Assembly (NCBI GenBank): GCA_036023115.1
Contig: JAYKKT010000046.1
Location: forward strand, 7,790,001 to 7,854,000
Reading direction: 5' to 3'
Length of the DNA: 64,000 nt
Origin: Brasenia schreberi
Lineage: Eukaryota > Streptophyta > Magnoliopsida > Nymphaeales > Cabombaceae
Shown here: positions 11,272-24,620 of the stretch, piece after piece
Layout of the letters: every line of letters begins with the position of its first letter
How positions within the stretch are numbered: the stretch's first letter is position 1
The notes under the pieces: generated by a model
The model's input: only the letters and a program-made list of their open reading frames with translations
Databases searched by the model: none
What the model was told of the DNA's origin: nothing
Program-made: the position numbers and the translations under genes

Positions 11272-12889
11272 CTATTAATTGGTAGAGGTACCACCCTTTA
11301 TTTTAACATTTTCCTCAATGTCTTTCTAAACAAACAATATAAATATATGTATAGTTTGGGGGGAAAATTGAGTAATATATGTTGGCTTTCTAAGAGCGGC
11401 AATTGATCACCAACATGGCATGGATATCTCGGGATAAATAATTTGGCTTCATACAACGTACTAGTCGATTTAGAGATAAAGATAATACTGTTAATACCTA
11501 TTAAAAATTATATGATATTCATGTTAACTATAAGGCTTTAACCTGTATGATTCATACAAACGAATATGCGGCTTATGTGCTACGTACTTAAAACCCATGG
11601 TAATTTCTTCTGATTAGGAGGTCGTCTAACAAGTTGGAGGTCATGAGTTCGATACCCAGGGTATGCATCTGGCCTCTGTCACCCCATTGTAACCAAAAGA
11701 ATCATGTTAAGTATTTCTCAACAGGGGTTACGTAGTAGAATGCCCTTTGGCATCTGGATATATATATATATATGGTCCAGGCGATGAAGGTCCTAGATTT
11801 GGAGCTTTCCTCAAATATTCATTTTGAATATTTTTAAGGACGTAGATTTGAGCAAATAAAGATGACATTGGCGTTTATATAATGAATATAATCAAGGCAG
11901 TATTGGCTAACCAATTACTGAAACTTTTGATGAGATTTGTTTTAGTATTTATCAACCACAACCAGTGTGTGTGTGTGCGTGAGAGAGAGAGAGAGAGAGG
12001 TTCATCTGGAAGGTCGAAGAAGGAACGGTTGAGATTGTCTTGAGAAGTAGCTCGCGTGAAGGAATGGAACTAACTGAGAACATTAATTCACTTAGTTTAA
12101 AATACCAATTTCTAGCTTCTTGTCAATATGTACAAAGGAAGAAGAGAATGATGTATGGTGCTTATCTTTGAATTGAGTACGACGAACAACCGTCCACAAA
12201 ATTCGGATAGAGCACCCTACCGCCCCATATGGGTATGGACCCGCCACCTGTTTCTCATGCCCATGCATGTCTCTTTCTTTTGCATCACTTTCAAGTTATA
12301 TACAAACCGATCAGGTGATCTAATAGATCATGATCTTGTATCAAAATACATATCATTCTTGCCACAACGACAAATGACTCTTAAAAGAAAATTGTGAACA
12401 TGTTTTGATGGATGTCATGTCATGACCTACTAGATCACCTGATCGGGCAAGTGAATAAACATGTCAGTTTGTTTTTTTAAGGCAAGCTCGGTTAGACAGA
12501 CCTTATCGGTTATAGTATGAAGAAAATACATAGAAGGGAGGGGCAAGTTAGGAGGTTCAACTTTGGTTTCTCCTCTTCATAGTGTTTAAGCCTTCTGAAG
12601 AAAAGGCTTTATATATTGTTTTTCACTTTTAAAAAAAACACTCGAACTTGGCACAAGAACCTGCTTGAGTAACCTCTTAATATAAATTTCTGGTAGAAGA
12701 TGCACGGGTGTATCAGAAGACATGATCAAACAGTTATATAGGTTCTTGGGAATCTTCAAACAAGTATATCACAGCCAATATCTCTAGATCGTAAGAAGAA
12801 ACATATAGAATGTGTGAGCTTTCGAGGGTATAGATCTTACTTGAACAGTAGGTATCGAGGACCGGAAAAATAAATTAAAAGGGTCATAA
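11271..12889. other. Gene-poor spacer with a SINE-like fragment
   Basis: No gene recognised. Positions about 11610-11720 contain a tRNA-promoter-like stretch (B box GAGTTCGATACCC followed by a pyrimidine-rich part ending CCCCATTGTAACC) resembling the SINE at 43635. Short GA and TA microsatellites occur at about 11760-11774 and 11980-11998. Confidence 0.4.
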
Positions 12890-13130
12890 AAAGAATAAAG
12901 GAAGATCAAAATGAAAGAATATCATTTAAGATGATGTGGACATATAGAAAGAAGATCAAAAGAAGAACCCGTAAGAAGGTATGAAAAACTAAATTTGGAA
13001 AGTATTAAAAAAGGTAGATGATGACCACAAAAGTGTTGGAAAGAAACAATAAAGAATGATCTAGCTTATTGCGAGTTAACTGCTCTGTTTTCACGAAAGT
13101 GTTGAGTTTCGATTTAGGTTAAGTGAAAAC
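12890..13130 (+). mobile_element. RTE-type LINE fragment (C-terminal part of ORF)
   Basis: Translation gives KMKEYHLR, then a WxxHxERRxKEEPVRRYEK-like stretch and [15 protein letters not shown]. This parallels the segment at about 38650-38820, which reads [20 protein letters not shown] and later [11 protein letters not shown]. Stops are present and the 3' tail and RT core are missing, so this is an internal fragment of the same LINE family. Confidence 0.7.
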
Positions 13131-13625
13131 TAACAGTTCTTTGATATTCTCCCATTGGTTCGTAATATCTAAAGAAGAGCCAAAAACAAGCTGCCTGTGC
13201 AAAGCTATACAAGCTCAACATCAATAATGCACGTTAGTTCGTAGCAATAATAAGCACATTGTTAAGTAAAATTCAGTTCAACTCAACTTGCATAAGCTTA
13301 TATAATTTCATGTACTTGCACATGTTGCTTCAACAGATTGGGTGGGTATCATGTAACTAAATGATTAGGTCTTGGTTTTACAACAAAACTGCATCAGAGT
13401 CATTGTACTTAAGTTTTAAATACAAAATTTAAATTGAAGTAAAAAATGTGTGCATCTTTAACTTTAACGAGAAGCTTGTTTTTCGTTCATGCAATTCGGC
13501 CTGTGCTAAGTTCATGTTGAGCTCGGCACAAATGAGTCAAACATGAACAAGATTTTGAGTCGATTAACGAGCTGTGGACATTTCTTATTCTGGTTGTTTG
13601 GCACGTTCACTAGACCTACTTAGAA

Positions 13626-13629
<4 letters not shown>

Positions 13630-13717
<88 letters not shown>
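13630..13717. repeat. Compound (TC)n(TA)n microsatellite
   Basis: About 40 bp of CT repeats pass directly into about 48 bp of TA repeats. Confidence 0.95.
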
Positions 13718-13720
<3 letters not shown>

Positions 13721-13892
13721 CTCAAAGATTTTCATAATTTGATCGATAGGATCAACATAAAATATTTGAATTTAAAAAGCAAAAAGCATAATGGTACATT
13801 CTACTTTTTAAATTAAAATCTTCACCAATCAAACGATAAAAATATTTGAATAAATTTGTTCACTGATGGGTTTAAACACATTGAGCCTTAAT

Positions 13893-14107
13893 TGTATAAT
13901 GCATTTAAGTGCACAATCTTTACCAACATTTTCACCATTCGATATTTAAAATCGATGGTAGAAATTTAAATTAAATATATTGTTATATTTTTGTACTTAT
14001 ATTTAATTATATATAAATGTAAAGTGATTCAAATCTCTATTATCGATCTCAAAGATCGAACGATAGAAAAGTTGTGTAAAATTATGCATTGAAATGCATT
14101 ATGCAGT
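13893..14107. mobile_element. MITE-like element with long imperfect terminal inverted repeats
   Basis: The left end (TGTATAATGCATTTAAGTGC… to CACCATTCGAT) is the imperfect inverted complement of the right end (ATCGAACGATAG… to GAAATGCATTATGCA), about 50 bp each, around an AT-rich centre. No coding capacity. A related left end occurs near 18030 (TTGTATAATGC). No clear target-site duplication was established. Confidence 0.55.
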
Positions 14108-14117
14108 TAACACACTC

Positions 14118-14170
14118 TTTCTCTCTCTCTCTCTCTCTATGTATATATATATATATATATACACACACAC
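14118..14170. repeat. Compound (CT)n(TA)n(CA)n microsatellite
   Basis: CT repeats pass through a short TATGTATATA stretch into TA and then CACACAC. Confidence 0.9.
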
Positions 14171-17040
14171 GTGGGGTTGGTCAATCCCGATTTACATGCT
14201 AATTCTGGCACATATTCTTGAGGTAAACCTCGGAGGGTGGCGTGCACTTGAGAAGTTAAAAACTGTTGTTTTATTGTTTGTCTGAAAGGATCCCTCGTGT
14301 TCGCACGGCCGCCCAGAATTTTTTATTAATTAAGTGAATCGAGAGTACCAGAGCCCACATGGCTCTGCTTTTGGTCCTGTGCGTCTCAAGACATCGCTCT
14401 CTTCACATGGGGGACGGCCCCTCCATCCCTAGACTTCAACCATCCCAAGTGCCTCTGTCGGACCTCTATTCCTTTTCCTCCCATTTCTTAAATATTAATT
14501 TTTCTAATTTAAAAAGAAGAAGAAACTGGTCAGTAATTTTCTTTTTAGTTCATTTGCTAATTAAATATTACACACTTAATCTCCACCGTGCATCTCTAGC
14601 GTCACAGTTGATGGAGGGTGTAGACCCACTCTCACATATCTCAAGTGAGCTTTTTTCTTGAGTCATTTGTATTTTGGAGATAAATATGATTAGGTATTAG
14701 ACACAAAAATAACAAAGTGTCATCTTTCTCTTATAAAATTAAATGCTAATATAGAATAGGATTGAGTTCTATCACGACTAAGAATTATTCTGGTATCAAC
14801 ACTTAGTGTAAGAAAAGGTTTACTATTGAATGATCCGATAAGTTTGTGACCAATATGATTTCCTCAGTAAATTGCAGAGAGCATGTCATATGATGAGCAC
14901 AAACAGTGATATAAGATTTACTATTTTATTCTACGTGATTTCCCCATTTTGGGAAACTCGGCTACATCCATGATATATTTTATGCTATATTGGACAATCG
15001 TATCATAAATGTCTTTTCAGTGGGTTTTGGTACATGCATATTGAATCTAATTATTCTGGCTAAAAAATTTTTTATTATGAAAAATTGGTATAATGTGGAC
15101 CGCTCATTTCTTAATTAGGACCTTTAATTTCTTTTTTGTGAAGTATACCATTGAAGCCGGAGGGACCCGACTAATCTGGTTCAAGCCGGGTCGGCACACC
15201 GTCATCGGAGTAAAGAAGCTCTCTCAGCGGTGGTTTTCTCCCTTCACATGGCTTGAACTCGAGACCCTTTGCTTAAGGGCAGCAATGCCGGACCACTTGA
15301 ACCAACCAAGCATTGGTAGGACCTTCATAAGATTTCTTTATCTGTACAGCCACTTCATCAATTAACGCATAATTATTTTACTTTTTTAAATTAACGAACT
15401 ACTTCATTAATCAATGCATATTTATAATTTTCTTAATTGACAAATTGAGGTAAGGTAGAGCCCTACCATATATGCTTAAATTGCTGAAAATAAATCTCAA
15501 GCTGTTGGAGATCCTGCCTCTGTGTGAGTGTGTGCACGCATGCAAACATGCACCTACTCACAGCCTTGTCGGTAGCTTGCTGCAGACTGTAATCTGTGAT
15601 GCAGATAGCTCCATGAACAAAGACCAGACGACCCAAGTGATGTCTTGATGCTGAGTGTATAATTCAGCTGGAAGTCATTGAACCAAATACTGATCCATGA
15701 GATCCAAAAAACCGAATCATTATTGAAAGTAGTTACTTGATCCAAACTAAAGAGACAAAAAAAGGGCTTTTAAAATGCATAATACTTCATTTAAATGCTA
15801 TTCCTTGCACTTTTTAATTTTTAAACATTGAACTTTTACATATATTTTATTACTGAAAAATGCCTTCTGGTTCTTGTTTAGTCAATTTTTTAGACTTCCC
15901 AAGTTGGTTTTATGTTTCTTTTCTTCTTCTTCACTTTTCCTTTTCAGAGAAGTGGTGATGCAAAGTTTGCAATAGTTCAAGTGGATCATGTGTGTCCTAC
16001 TGAACCCTTCATCAAAGCTTTTACTATCTACCCCAAAGCCAAAACCGTTTAATTTGACAATATTTATTTTAAATAACATTTATATGAGATAACCTTGACA
16101 ATGGCTACTGCATGAAGGGGGCCACTAATAATTTGACCCCTTTCATCTAGAAGAGATTGAGACTTCACCATCATCCTTCCTTTTGAAGCTAATTAAGGAC
16201 TGTTCATGTTTGGGCCGGGCTGGTGCTCGACCCAAACCTACCCCATGTTCAAAATATAGTCAATGCATTTGTACAAACTACATAATGTAAATAAACCATA
16301 AAAGTTGATAAAACATAGATCTTTTTCTAAAACCAACAATCATTTTAAAGTGCTGGTTAAGTAAAAACATTTATTTTTAAAATTTTATTTATTATGTAAG
16401 TATTTAGGGTTGGGCTGAGGCAGATTTACCCTAAACCCGACCCCCACATGCTTCACATGATATATATATATATATATATAATAAAATCCGCATCACTGTA
16501 CTTGGTGGGGTTTCTCACCCTGCCCTAACCGAGGCCGGATAGGTTGGGTACTCATGGGGCGGATAGAGATCACCGGTGCTACATATTTAAGCACCATAAA
16601 AGGCTTATGACACCAGAAAATAAGCAATTTTCCATTTTCTTTATAAAAGGGAGGCCGGAGTCACATTAATGCCCTAGGTATTGAACTCGTTACCTTCAAC
16701 TCGTGAGTCGAACCTCTAACTGGATTTCTCATCCTAGGGTTAGGGTTGTGATCTTATTTGCTTTCTTCTAAGGCTACAAATTTACAAAAGAATACAAAAC
16801 TTCCAATAGCCAAATAATTCATGTGGTATTGATTTGGAAATGATACAGAAAATAATTAATTAATTATTCAGTTGCAGTAGAATTCGGTCCCACTCGCTTG
16901 TTTGAATAATGTGGCCAATAATGTAGTGGGTGCCTCGATGCAGGAGATGCCTCCTGGTCTATGTGTAAAGGTTTTAGAGAAGGGCTTTTCTTTCAGCAGG
17001 TAGGGCTCCCTGCTGCTGCTATACGGAGTCCAACCTCAAT
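14171..17040. other. Gene-poor spacer with SINE-like remnants
   Basis: No gene recognised. At about 15234-15320 the minus strand has a SINE-like A box (TGGTTCAAGTGGTCCGG) and B box (GGGTCTCGAGTTCAAGCC). Near 16664-16720 another B-box-like motif is visible. At 16210-16560 short GGGCCGGGCTGG and inverted CCCGACCC-like motifs bracket an AT-rich centre with a TA run at about 16461-16481. Confidence 0.4.
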
Positions 17041-17049
17041 TCTAAACTA

Positions 17050-17430
17050 TGGTGGGCAGTTTCGTTCGGTTCAGTTTTAATCGAAAAAATTGGCGGTTCG
17101 GTTCAGTTTTAATCGAAAAAATTGGCGGTTCGGTTCACAGTTCTAGTATTAGAATCGAATCGTTCCATATGTGTATGTATGTACGAGGTTATATATATAA
17201 AGTTTATATAGTTATATAGATATAAATCTTGATAAGTTTATAAGTTTATATATCTAAATCTATATATATGAGTTATAACCTCATACATATATGTGTATGT
17301 AACGGTTTGATTCCAACGCTGGAATGACTTGATACTCTGTATTTAGCCAAATCCTAAAATAAACGTAGCTGTGGGTCAGAACCGAACCAAAACCGTCGGT
17401 TCAGTTTGGTTCAGTTCTTATTATGCCATG
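17050..17430. repeat. GGTTCGGTT-rich dispersed repeat with inverted ends
   Basis: The left part is rich in GTTCGGTTCAGTTTTAATCG. The right part carries the complement-like AGAACCGAACCAAAACCG. The right part shares TGTGGGTCAGAACCGAA with ATGGGTCAAAACCGAA near 62198, so at least two copies lie in this window. It contains the perfect 32-bp tandem repeat at 17064-17127. The class is not clear; a non-autonomous DNA element is possible. Confidence 0.5.
17064..17127. repeat. Perfect 32-bp tandem duplication
   Basis: Two identical 32-bp units (start GTTCGGTTCAG, end ATTGGCG) and the first ten bases of a third. Confidence 0.9.
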
Positions 17431-20400
17431 GTTTGGTAGGTTCTCTAAAAGCTTGCAACCGCAAATAGCAGTCTGGTTTGAGGATGAGTCTAGAACGGGA
17501 GTCTGCTTATGGCTTCTTCATCAACTCAAGATCTTGTTCATGTTTTTGCCCAGTTGCTCTCGTCCGACCAAGCTGAAGTCGTTCATTAAAGTTAAAATGT
17601 AAACCTTTTACACAATTTGAAGTAGCGGAATTTGTTCATCTTGATTAGAAATTAAGTCAAAATCTTAATTACAGATTAAAAGTTGTGATAATTTAGTTAC
17701 GATATATGACCCAACCAATTGGTTTGATCAACGTGGTTCTTTAGCATGTATACATACATCATCAAGATCTAGATAATTAACTAGATGAGCTGGTTGAATA
17801 GTTTAATTTACAAGCCAGCTTGTGCTTGGTTCGGTTAGATTACGTTGAACCGAACCCGTTTTGCTTGCTTCCGGCATTTGCACAATTAAGATTAAACCAA
17901 ACTCATAAGGGATGATCTTAACTCTACTTGACAGCTAATGTTAAAATAATTGAGTCCCCATTAATTGAAGACACAAACCTATCTAACTATTTGACACATG
18001 ATTGCATAATGCCATATATATATCATCTTAGTTGTATAATGCTTTTTGTTGAACGGTTCGATCTTTTAGATCAATGATAGAGATTTAAATTACTTTATAT
18101 TTAATGTATATAATCCATTAAATACAAAGTACAAAAGTGCAATGATACTTTTCGTTCAAATCTTCATCCTTGATCTCAAAGATCCAATATTGAAGATGTT
18201 TGTATAAGACATCTATCAAAAAAGAAAATAAAGTAGGCTGGACCCAGATCCAAAGTGGATATGAATCTAATCTAACCCATTAGATCTCTCAAGTTTCAGA
18301 AAGAATTGGTTAGTTGTCTCTCAGCACATGCATCCGAGAAAGGAAACCTCCACTTAGCTTTCACTGTGTTCGTGTTCATCAAGCTTCCGCTTTCACTTTG
18401 TTCCATTTATCTTTCACAATCCCGATCGTCTGGTGCCTAACTACTATTCGGGTTAGGACTGCAAAACAGGTTGTCTATGGATTGGATTGGGGTTGACACA
18501 ACGCCTCATCCAATTTAAGTGAATGGGTCTGGTTATGGATTTGGATCACTCTTACAAAGCCCGATCAACTTTTTACTGCTTTGATATAAATCATTCTTCT
18601 CTTCTGATTGATCGTTAGACACGATTTGCATCGGTTTACATACAAACCAATTTGCACTTACCATCTTCTCCCACAGTTATATCAAGACGTTTGATGTAAC
18701 GTTTGATTCACAATTCATGGGAAAAAATTGCTTCAATATTGATGGCATTATCAATGATCAACAAAAGTTGACACAAATGCGGTCAATAAATGACATCAAA
18801 CTGATGATGGAAATCAAGAAGGTGCGGCCGAAAAGTTATGGTGGTGCAGCAACACCATAGAACTGCTCTAGTATGAACAGTATTAATTTAGACATCAGAA
18901 ACAAGAAACAGAACAAAATTTTCCATTCTTTGTGAAGCTCATTATACAAAAGAAAAAGTGGAGGATGACGCTCTCATCTGACTTACGAACCAGCATAATG
19001 CATGTTTCCCTTACACGGACTAAGTAATCAATAACACGAATAATCATCTCTCTCTCGACTGTAAACATCCTTATCCTATTTGTTGGAGCCATGCATGCTG
19101 GTACGTCCTCTGATGGAAATGGAATGCAAGGGAAAATGCACGTGTAGGTAATCTTACAATAAAGAGTACGCTGCTTGCTGGATTCAGAAGCTCCCAGTAC
19201 GCTGCTTGCTGGATTCAGAAGCTCCCCCTTTCGCCTCGCCCACTTGTTTTCACTAGCGCGATACTTGACTTGATTGAGGATTCTTGATGTCTAGAATTCT
19301 CACAAAACCAAAGACCTTTTCACTCGCCTACAATGACAACAAACAAGATAACACTAATAGATACGTCCATCTATAATCCATCGGCATCCCATACCGTCAT
19401 GAAAGATAAATTTACTCACTAAGTGGTTTACTCGCATACAAGCACACTCATGCCATGCATCCATATAGTTATCAAAGCATTTTGAAGACTATTTTACAAA
19501 CCAACACATATATACCCATTTAAAAGCATTAACAAAACATTCTACAATATCATGCATAATCTGAAAGCAATTAGCATGTAACTGAAAAGAGAACACATCC
19601 ACTTACCTGAAGTCTGTATGCAAATCCAAATATAATAGTGCTAACTCTCCTTAATCAGCTCAATTTAATCTCTAAACCATGATAAAACATAATAATATTA
19701 TTTTACATTCAAATACAAACCCAGTAGTTCAAACCACGTCGAAATCGGATCTCAAACGAATCCGAAAACCCTAAAAACTCAATATAGATCCATATAATCC
19801 TTATTAGATCTAGTAAAAAGGTCCATATCCAAAACTATTTTGAAAAGAATCTCGGTTCACTGTAGACCCGAATCCATACCCAAAACTATGTCTAAGAAAA
19901 GACACTATTTCGGTATCCTGTTTGGTGTCATATGAACTGGCGTGACATGGTGGGATCGACACAACACGATGTGTCGGTCAACTTACTGGCCACCGGTTGG
20001 GTCGCCAAAACCGATAGTTTTGGCCGATCCCTTCCCTTCCATCATTTCCAACATGTCTACCATTGCAAGAAAAGTATTTGCCCCCAATGGCAACTGTCCG
20101 CCGTTGGTGGTCTCGCCGAAAAAGATGAAAAAAGGGGCGGTCGACTCATTTTTCCTCAAATGTCACCGAAAACCTAGCGATTTCTGGCAATTTCACATCT
20201 AAATCTTACGAAAAAGATGTGAAATCTATTTCTTAACCTCTTAGCAGGACATTATGGCCACCTTTTCCATTTCGATAGGTCGCACGACGATCTGTGGTGT
20301 TTTCTAACAATCCCCTCCCTTTCTCCGATGTCCCTCTCTCTAGTTCTCTTTCTTCTCTCTCCCTCTTTCTTATAATGGCGGGTGGTAGGAAGGTGGTCGC

Positions 20401-22299
20401 CGCCTTCCTTGCTGCCAAGCGGTGGCTGCAACGGCCACCAATGGTGCTGCTCCAGGTATCAGGTCCCATGCAAGGCCCGATTGGACTGGATGAGGCCCGA
20501 TCCAGTCCAAACTTCACAGTACTTGTGTTTTCTCAATTATATGATATGTGGGGCATTCCTGTGTGCGAGGTCCTACTTAGCACTGAAATTTTATGTCGGA
20601 TTACTCCCAACTTCGTGTCTCCAAAGAGTAGCACATTAAAGTTATAAAAGGAATGTGAATATGCCGCGGCGAAGGGTTATCTGCGCTACAAAGCCACACA
20701 TGAAAGGTTTGATGTCAACCTTCCAACTATAGAATAAATTGGATACTTTAGTTGCACGAGAGAGTTCTTGCAGGTCAGTTTGTATGAGGATGCCATTTAG
20801 TTGCTTGAGATCATGTTGAATATTTAGCATTCTGACAAGCTTGAAAGTGATGATCTGCTTTAAAATGAACTGTTTGCAGTGCTATATGTGGCACATTGGA
20901 TTCTAAGCAAAGGCATTTTCATCAATGTTTCAGCTATTTCCTTAAAATTTTGCCAGCAGGCACCTAATCTTTCTATGCACTCCTTCTGTGGGGATCACCA
21001 ACTCAGGGTAAGGGGTCGACTCAAAAGAACCTTTGATTTGAAGGTCACAAATTTGATACTTGTGGGCGTTCATATCTGCTTGCCACAAAATAAAATATAA
21101 TATGGAAGAAGGGCCACCATTGTGTTGGCTGCAAATAAGAAAGGACCAGCATAGTTGCGTTGCTCCAACAGAGTTAAACAAAAGAGATGCAGATTGTGCT
21201 GTCAGGCAGATGACCAAACAGCATTTTCTTTTATAGCTTTCTGGGTGCATAGTGCAAAGCTGACAGCTGGCCATATCCTTACCAGCCCACTGATAATCAA
21301 ATCTAATATACAGAAGCCACCTCAGATGGATGCTTTTTACTAAGATATAGCATCTCTCAAACTCTCTGATATCTGACACTGTTACTTCCCGTGTTTGGCA
21401 CAGCACTAACTACCTCAAATATATTTTAAACTCAAAACTCCAACTTAGACATAATTTAGTGTCGTGTCACAGGAACACTTCACAGAATATTGATCAATTA
21501 TTACTTTATTAGAGAATAATAGCTTACGAAGATCTGAGTTTAGTGTTATAAGAAATTATCAATTATATAAAATAAATTGTAACTAATAAATTGTCGTGAT
21601 AGATCATCCATAACTACCCAAATATCCCACACCAGCTCCCACAATGTGTGATGAACCTGCACCCATGTGACATAGTATACAAGTGAGTGAACCCAGGCAG
21701 TTCACAGCTGACTATCCAGGCCTCTCTTGACATCAACATGTCAAAGAAAACCTGTCAGAAGCATCCATTCTATGTTAAGTGCATCAAATGCAACTTTAAC
21801 ATTATTGAATAAGCCACACTGGTTTTATTCCTCGAAATAAGAAAAAGAAAAGAGAGATAGAGACTGATTTGGTAAAGGCAGTTCAGCATAAATTTTCACC
21901 AGTAAGTTCTATTTATGCCATATACATGGGAAGTAAATGGTATAAATACCACAAATGCAAAGACACAACAAATACAGACAATTGTACTAATCCTAATACC
22001 ATATAAATCGCAAGTATAATTTGATATTTTATGGCAGCAAGGTGATCATAACACCGTTGCACAAGTTGTTGCAGACAAGAACCTTAAAAGCCAAATGCGC
22101 CCAGGTTGGAACTGAACTCACCTACCTTACATGCGCAGGTTATTTAATCGTGTTACCTACACCCAACCATGCCATGTCAAGGTTCTATGACATATATGCT
22201 CTTTCTGGTTGTATTCATCCAAATTGCAGAACTCTAACCATGGTAAAGCGAATCTCTGGACTGGAAGTATCAATCTCAATGTGAACTATTCATGGTTCA

Positions 22300-22303
<4 letters not shown>
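17431..22303. other. Gene-poor spacer
   Basis: No recognisable gene over about 4.9 kb. A MITE-like relative lies at about 18030-18200 (TTGTATAATGC, then inverted ATC-rich segments). Two 31-bp tandem units sit at 19165-19226. A 154-codon minus-strand frame at 20942-21406 has no recognisable motif, and its opposite strand has a SINE-like B-box stretch at about 21000-21080. Confidence 0.4.
19165..19226. repeat. Perfect 31-bp tandem duplication
   Basis: AGTACGCTGCTTGCTGG…GCTCCC occurs twice head to tail without a mismatch, implying a recent slippage event. Confidence 0.9.

Positions 22304-22394
<91 letters not shown>
22304..22394. repeat. Compound (CT)n(CA)n microsatellite
   Basis: About 56 bp of CT dinucleotides followed by about 34 bp of CA dinucleotides. 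Confidence 0.95.
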
Positions 22395-22395
<1 letters not shown>

Positions 22396-22781
22396 CTTTG
22401 AGTGAACATTACTGATCCCTTAAAATATTATTCCAAGTTTCTTCTGAGATCTGACATACAGAGAAATGCACAAGAAGCAGTTTCACAAAGAAAAAACGAA
22501 GGATAAAGCAGAAAACATGAATCCAACAAGTTTGTAAATACAATATCTTCAGACTGTAGCTTCTTGGTTCCTAGAAGAAGTATCTACATGCACAAAATCT
22601 TCTGAACCAACATCTGTTTATTGCCAACATATGAACCATGTACAACTCAAATGCACATGTACTTCGACTCTTCACAAAACACTCAAGGGCAGTCCAGTTA
22701 TGAACCAAACTTGCAAGTGACCTTTAATATCAATAGCAATAACTGAACCTCGATCAAAGACATGAAATGCATTGATGAATA

Positions 22782-24590
22782 TCAAGCAATAAAGGGCAGA
22801 TTTGTCTCATCAGAAGGTTGTAAAGCTCGAATTTTCACACTGTACTTTCTGCACATAGCCATCCCAGTTCCTGAACTTGAATCAGATGCAGCAGATCCAA
22901 GTGAAGATATACTTTCTTCATATGCATGACCAATCAGGTTACCACATTTACGGCAGAGGAGCTTGGTTCTAGGCTGAAGAAATCCCCAAGAGTGTTTACT
23001 CAAGAAATATGGCAGGCATTTCAGTTCATCAACCTGAGCAAATTTGCTCTCATCAATAGAAATGAATGATATGATTCCCTTCCGTAGTGCCTTTCCGTAC
23101 TTTGAGTCTATATTTGAAGTATTCCGGTTGGAAGACCTCAAGTTAAGTGCATATCCGCAAGAACCACAACTGTATGACAGAGGATATTTCAATAAGTTTC
23201 CTAAGAACTAAACTACAATCATAGTTATGAAACAATCAAGCAAGAAAACAAATTCTGAGAACAAGTATAGGATCTCATATTTATCATTGTTTACTACGAG
23301 AATGTTATCACAATAAGAAAGATGATGCATCAACGGCATCATCACATTGATCAACAAGAAAAAAAAAAATTTGATAGTTACAGTAGCCGTAGCCATAATC
23401 AAATGATTGGAACCGGCAATTCAAGTTACAAAAGGAAGTACCTAACTACTTCCTTGTTCAAGGAAAAAGAACGATGTGCATGTGATCAAAACCTATAATC
23501 TCTGTAGCATCTCAAAGTTCATACTGACATCCACAGCTAAAGTGGACTGACCAAGGGAAATGCATAGAGAGAAAAAAATACAAAGATGCAGCGTCTTATT
23601 GAGGAAAGATTCAGTGAAATGATACATATTATGCATAAACAGAGTTCCGAAACTACAATCTCTAACCTGTCACACAAGTAGAGGAAATATAATAACAACA
23701 AAATCAACTTGGCGCACTCTCCTACTTATACATTAAACAGCATGAAGTTCTTCACAGATGCAATTTCGCCTTATGAATCCAATCACACCAAAATGCCATA
23801 CTTTGAATACATGCCACCCATATCTCCAGCAAGAATTTTACAAATATGAAATCAGAAACAATCTATGTTCCGATGCTAGATCCTACAAACTCAAATTGGC
23901 AGGAAGAACTGACCACTTGTGGAAGATAGTATTAACCAATTCAAGGAATACCAGAGTCTTAGTTTGTCCACCAACTATGAACAACCAATTCTAAGACAAC
24001 ATATAGGAGAAGATGAACTTTGAAACTGTTCCAATTATGAATTCTACTTGAACTTCCAACGGAACTCGTGAGTTCACTATTTAAACATAATTACTAGAAA
24101 TTAAATTTTGCACACAATTGACGCACAAATGCAAGCTAAGAATATCCAAAATTCCACCAAATCAAAATTCAGTAAGGACAAAAATCTCATGACCAAAATC
24201 CAATCAAGGGATCATCGTTGCTACCATCGAAAAAGAAAATAGAAAAAAACGGAAAAATCAATAGAAAAAGATACTTTGGATGGCAAAATCAAGCATGTAA
24301 TTGAGAAACAACTATAATCTAAGACCCTGCTGTTTAATGGTAAAAACCCTAATCCTCCTACAGTTCCTCAGCTTCTCCAAACCCCAATTCCTCATAATCT
24401 TTGTTTCAAAGAAAACCTCAAGTGCCTCTATTTTACATAATTTCGACGACAGATCGAACAAAAAGGGCTGCGCAAGAGAGAGAGAAGAAGAAGAAGAAGA
24501 AGAAGATTCCACCAACCTGTAGGTAACGTCCTTCTGAGTTACGACGCCGGAAACCTGATTTTCCGGCAAGTACTTGTGATGGGCAGTCAT
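22782..24590 (-). CDS. Conserved plant protein, At4g08330 family (unknown function), 2 exons
   Basis: Exons on the minus strand: 24590-24517 and 23169-22782 (462 nt, 153 residues). The donor reads CAG/GTTGGT and the acceptor TACAG/TTGTGG. Joining them restores DVTYSCGSCGYALNL…SSNRNTSNI, the signature of the plant family represented by Arabidopsis At4g08330, whose biochemical role is unknown. Two CxxC pairs (CGSCG near residue 26; CRKCG near residue 100) could bind a metal such as zinc. Between them lies GIISFISIDESKFAQVDELKCLPYF, also typical of the family. The first ATG of the open frame is ten codons upstream (24620, MRRLCEPLQV); I chose the inner ATG because the family N terminus is short and variable, but either is possible. 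The 1.35-kb intron shows no transposon. A (GAA)n run in the intron next to the donor (about 24483-24506) is unremarkable. Confidence 0.87.
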
Positions 24591-24620
24591 CACTTGCAAC
24601 GGTTCACAGAGACGTCGCAA

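Noticed and set aside
11610..11720. Possible tRNA gene (B-box-like GAGTTCGATACCC)
   Set aside because: No cloverleaf can be formed; the A box is weak and the flank resembles the SINE family, so it was treated as a SINE fragment. The same holds for 15234-15320, 25095-25480 and 61855-61960.
20942..21406. A 154-codon minus-strand frame
   Set aside because: It has no recognisable domain, no supporting splice structure and an atypical residue composition, and the opposite strand has repeat-like boxes. Length alone was judged insufficient.
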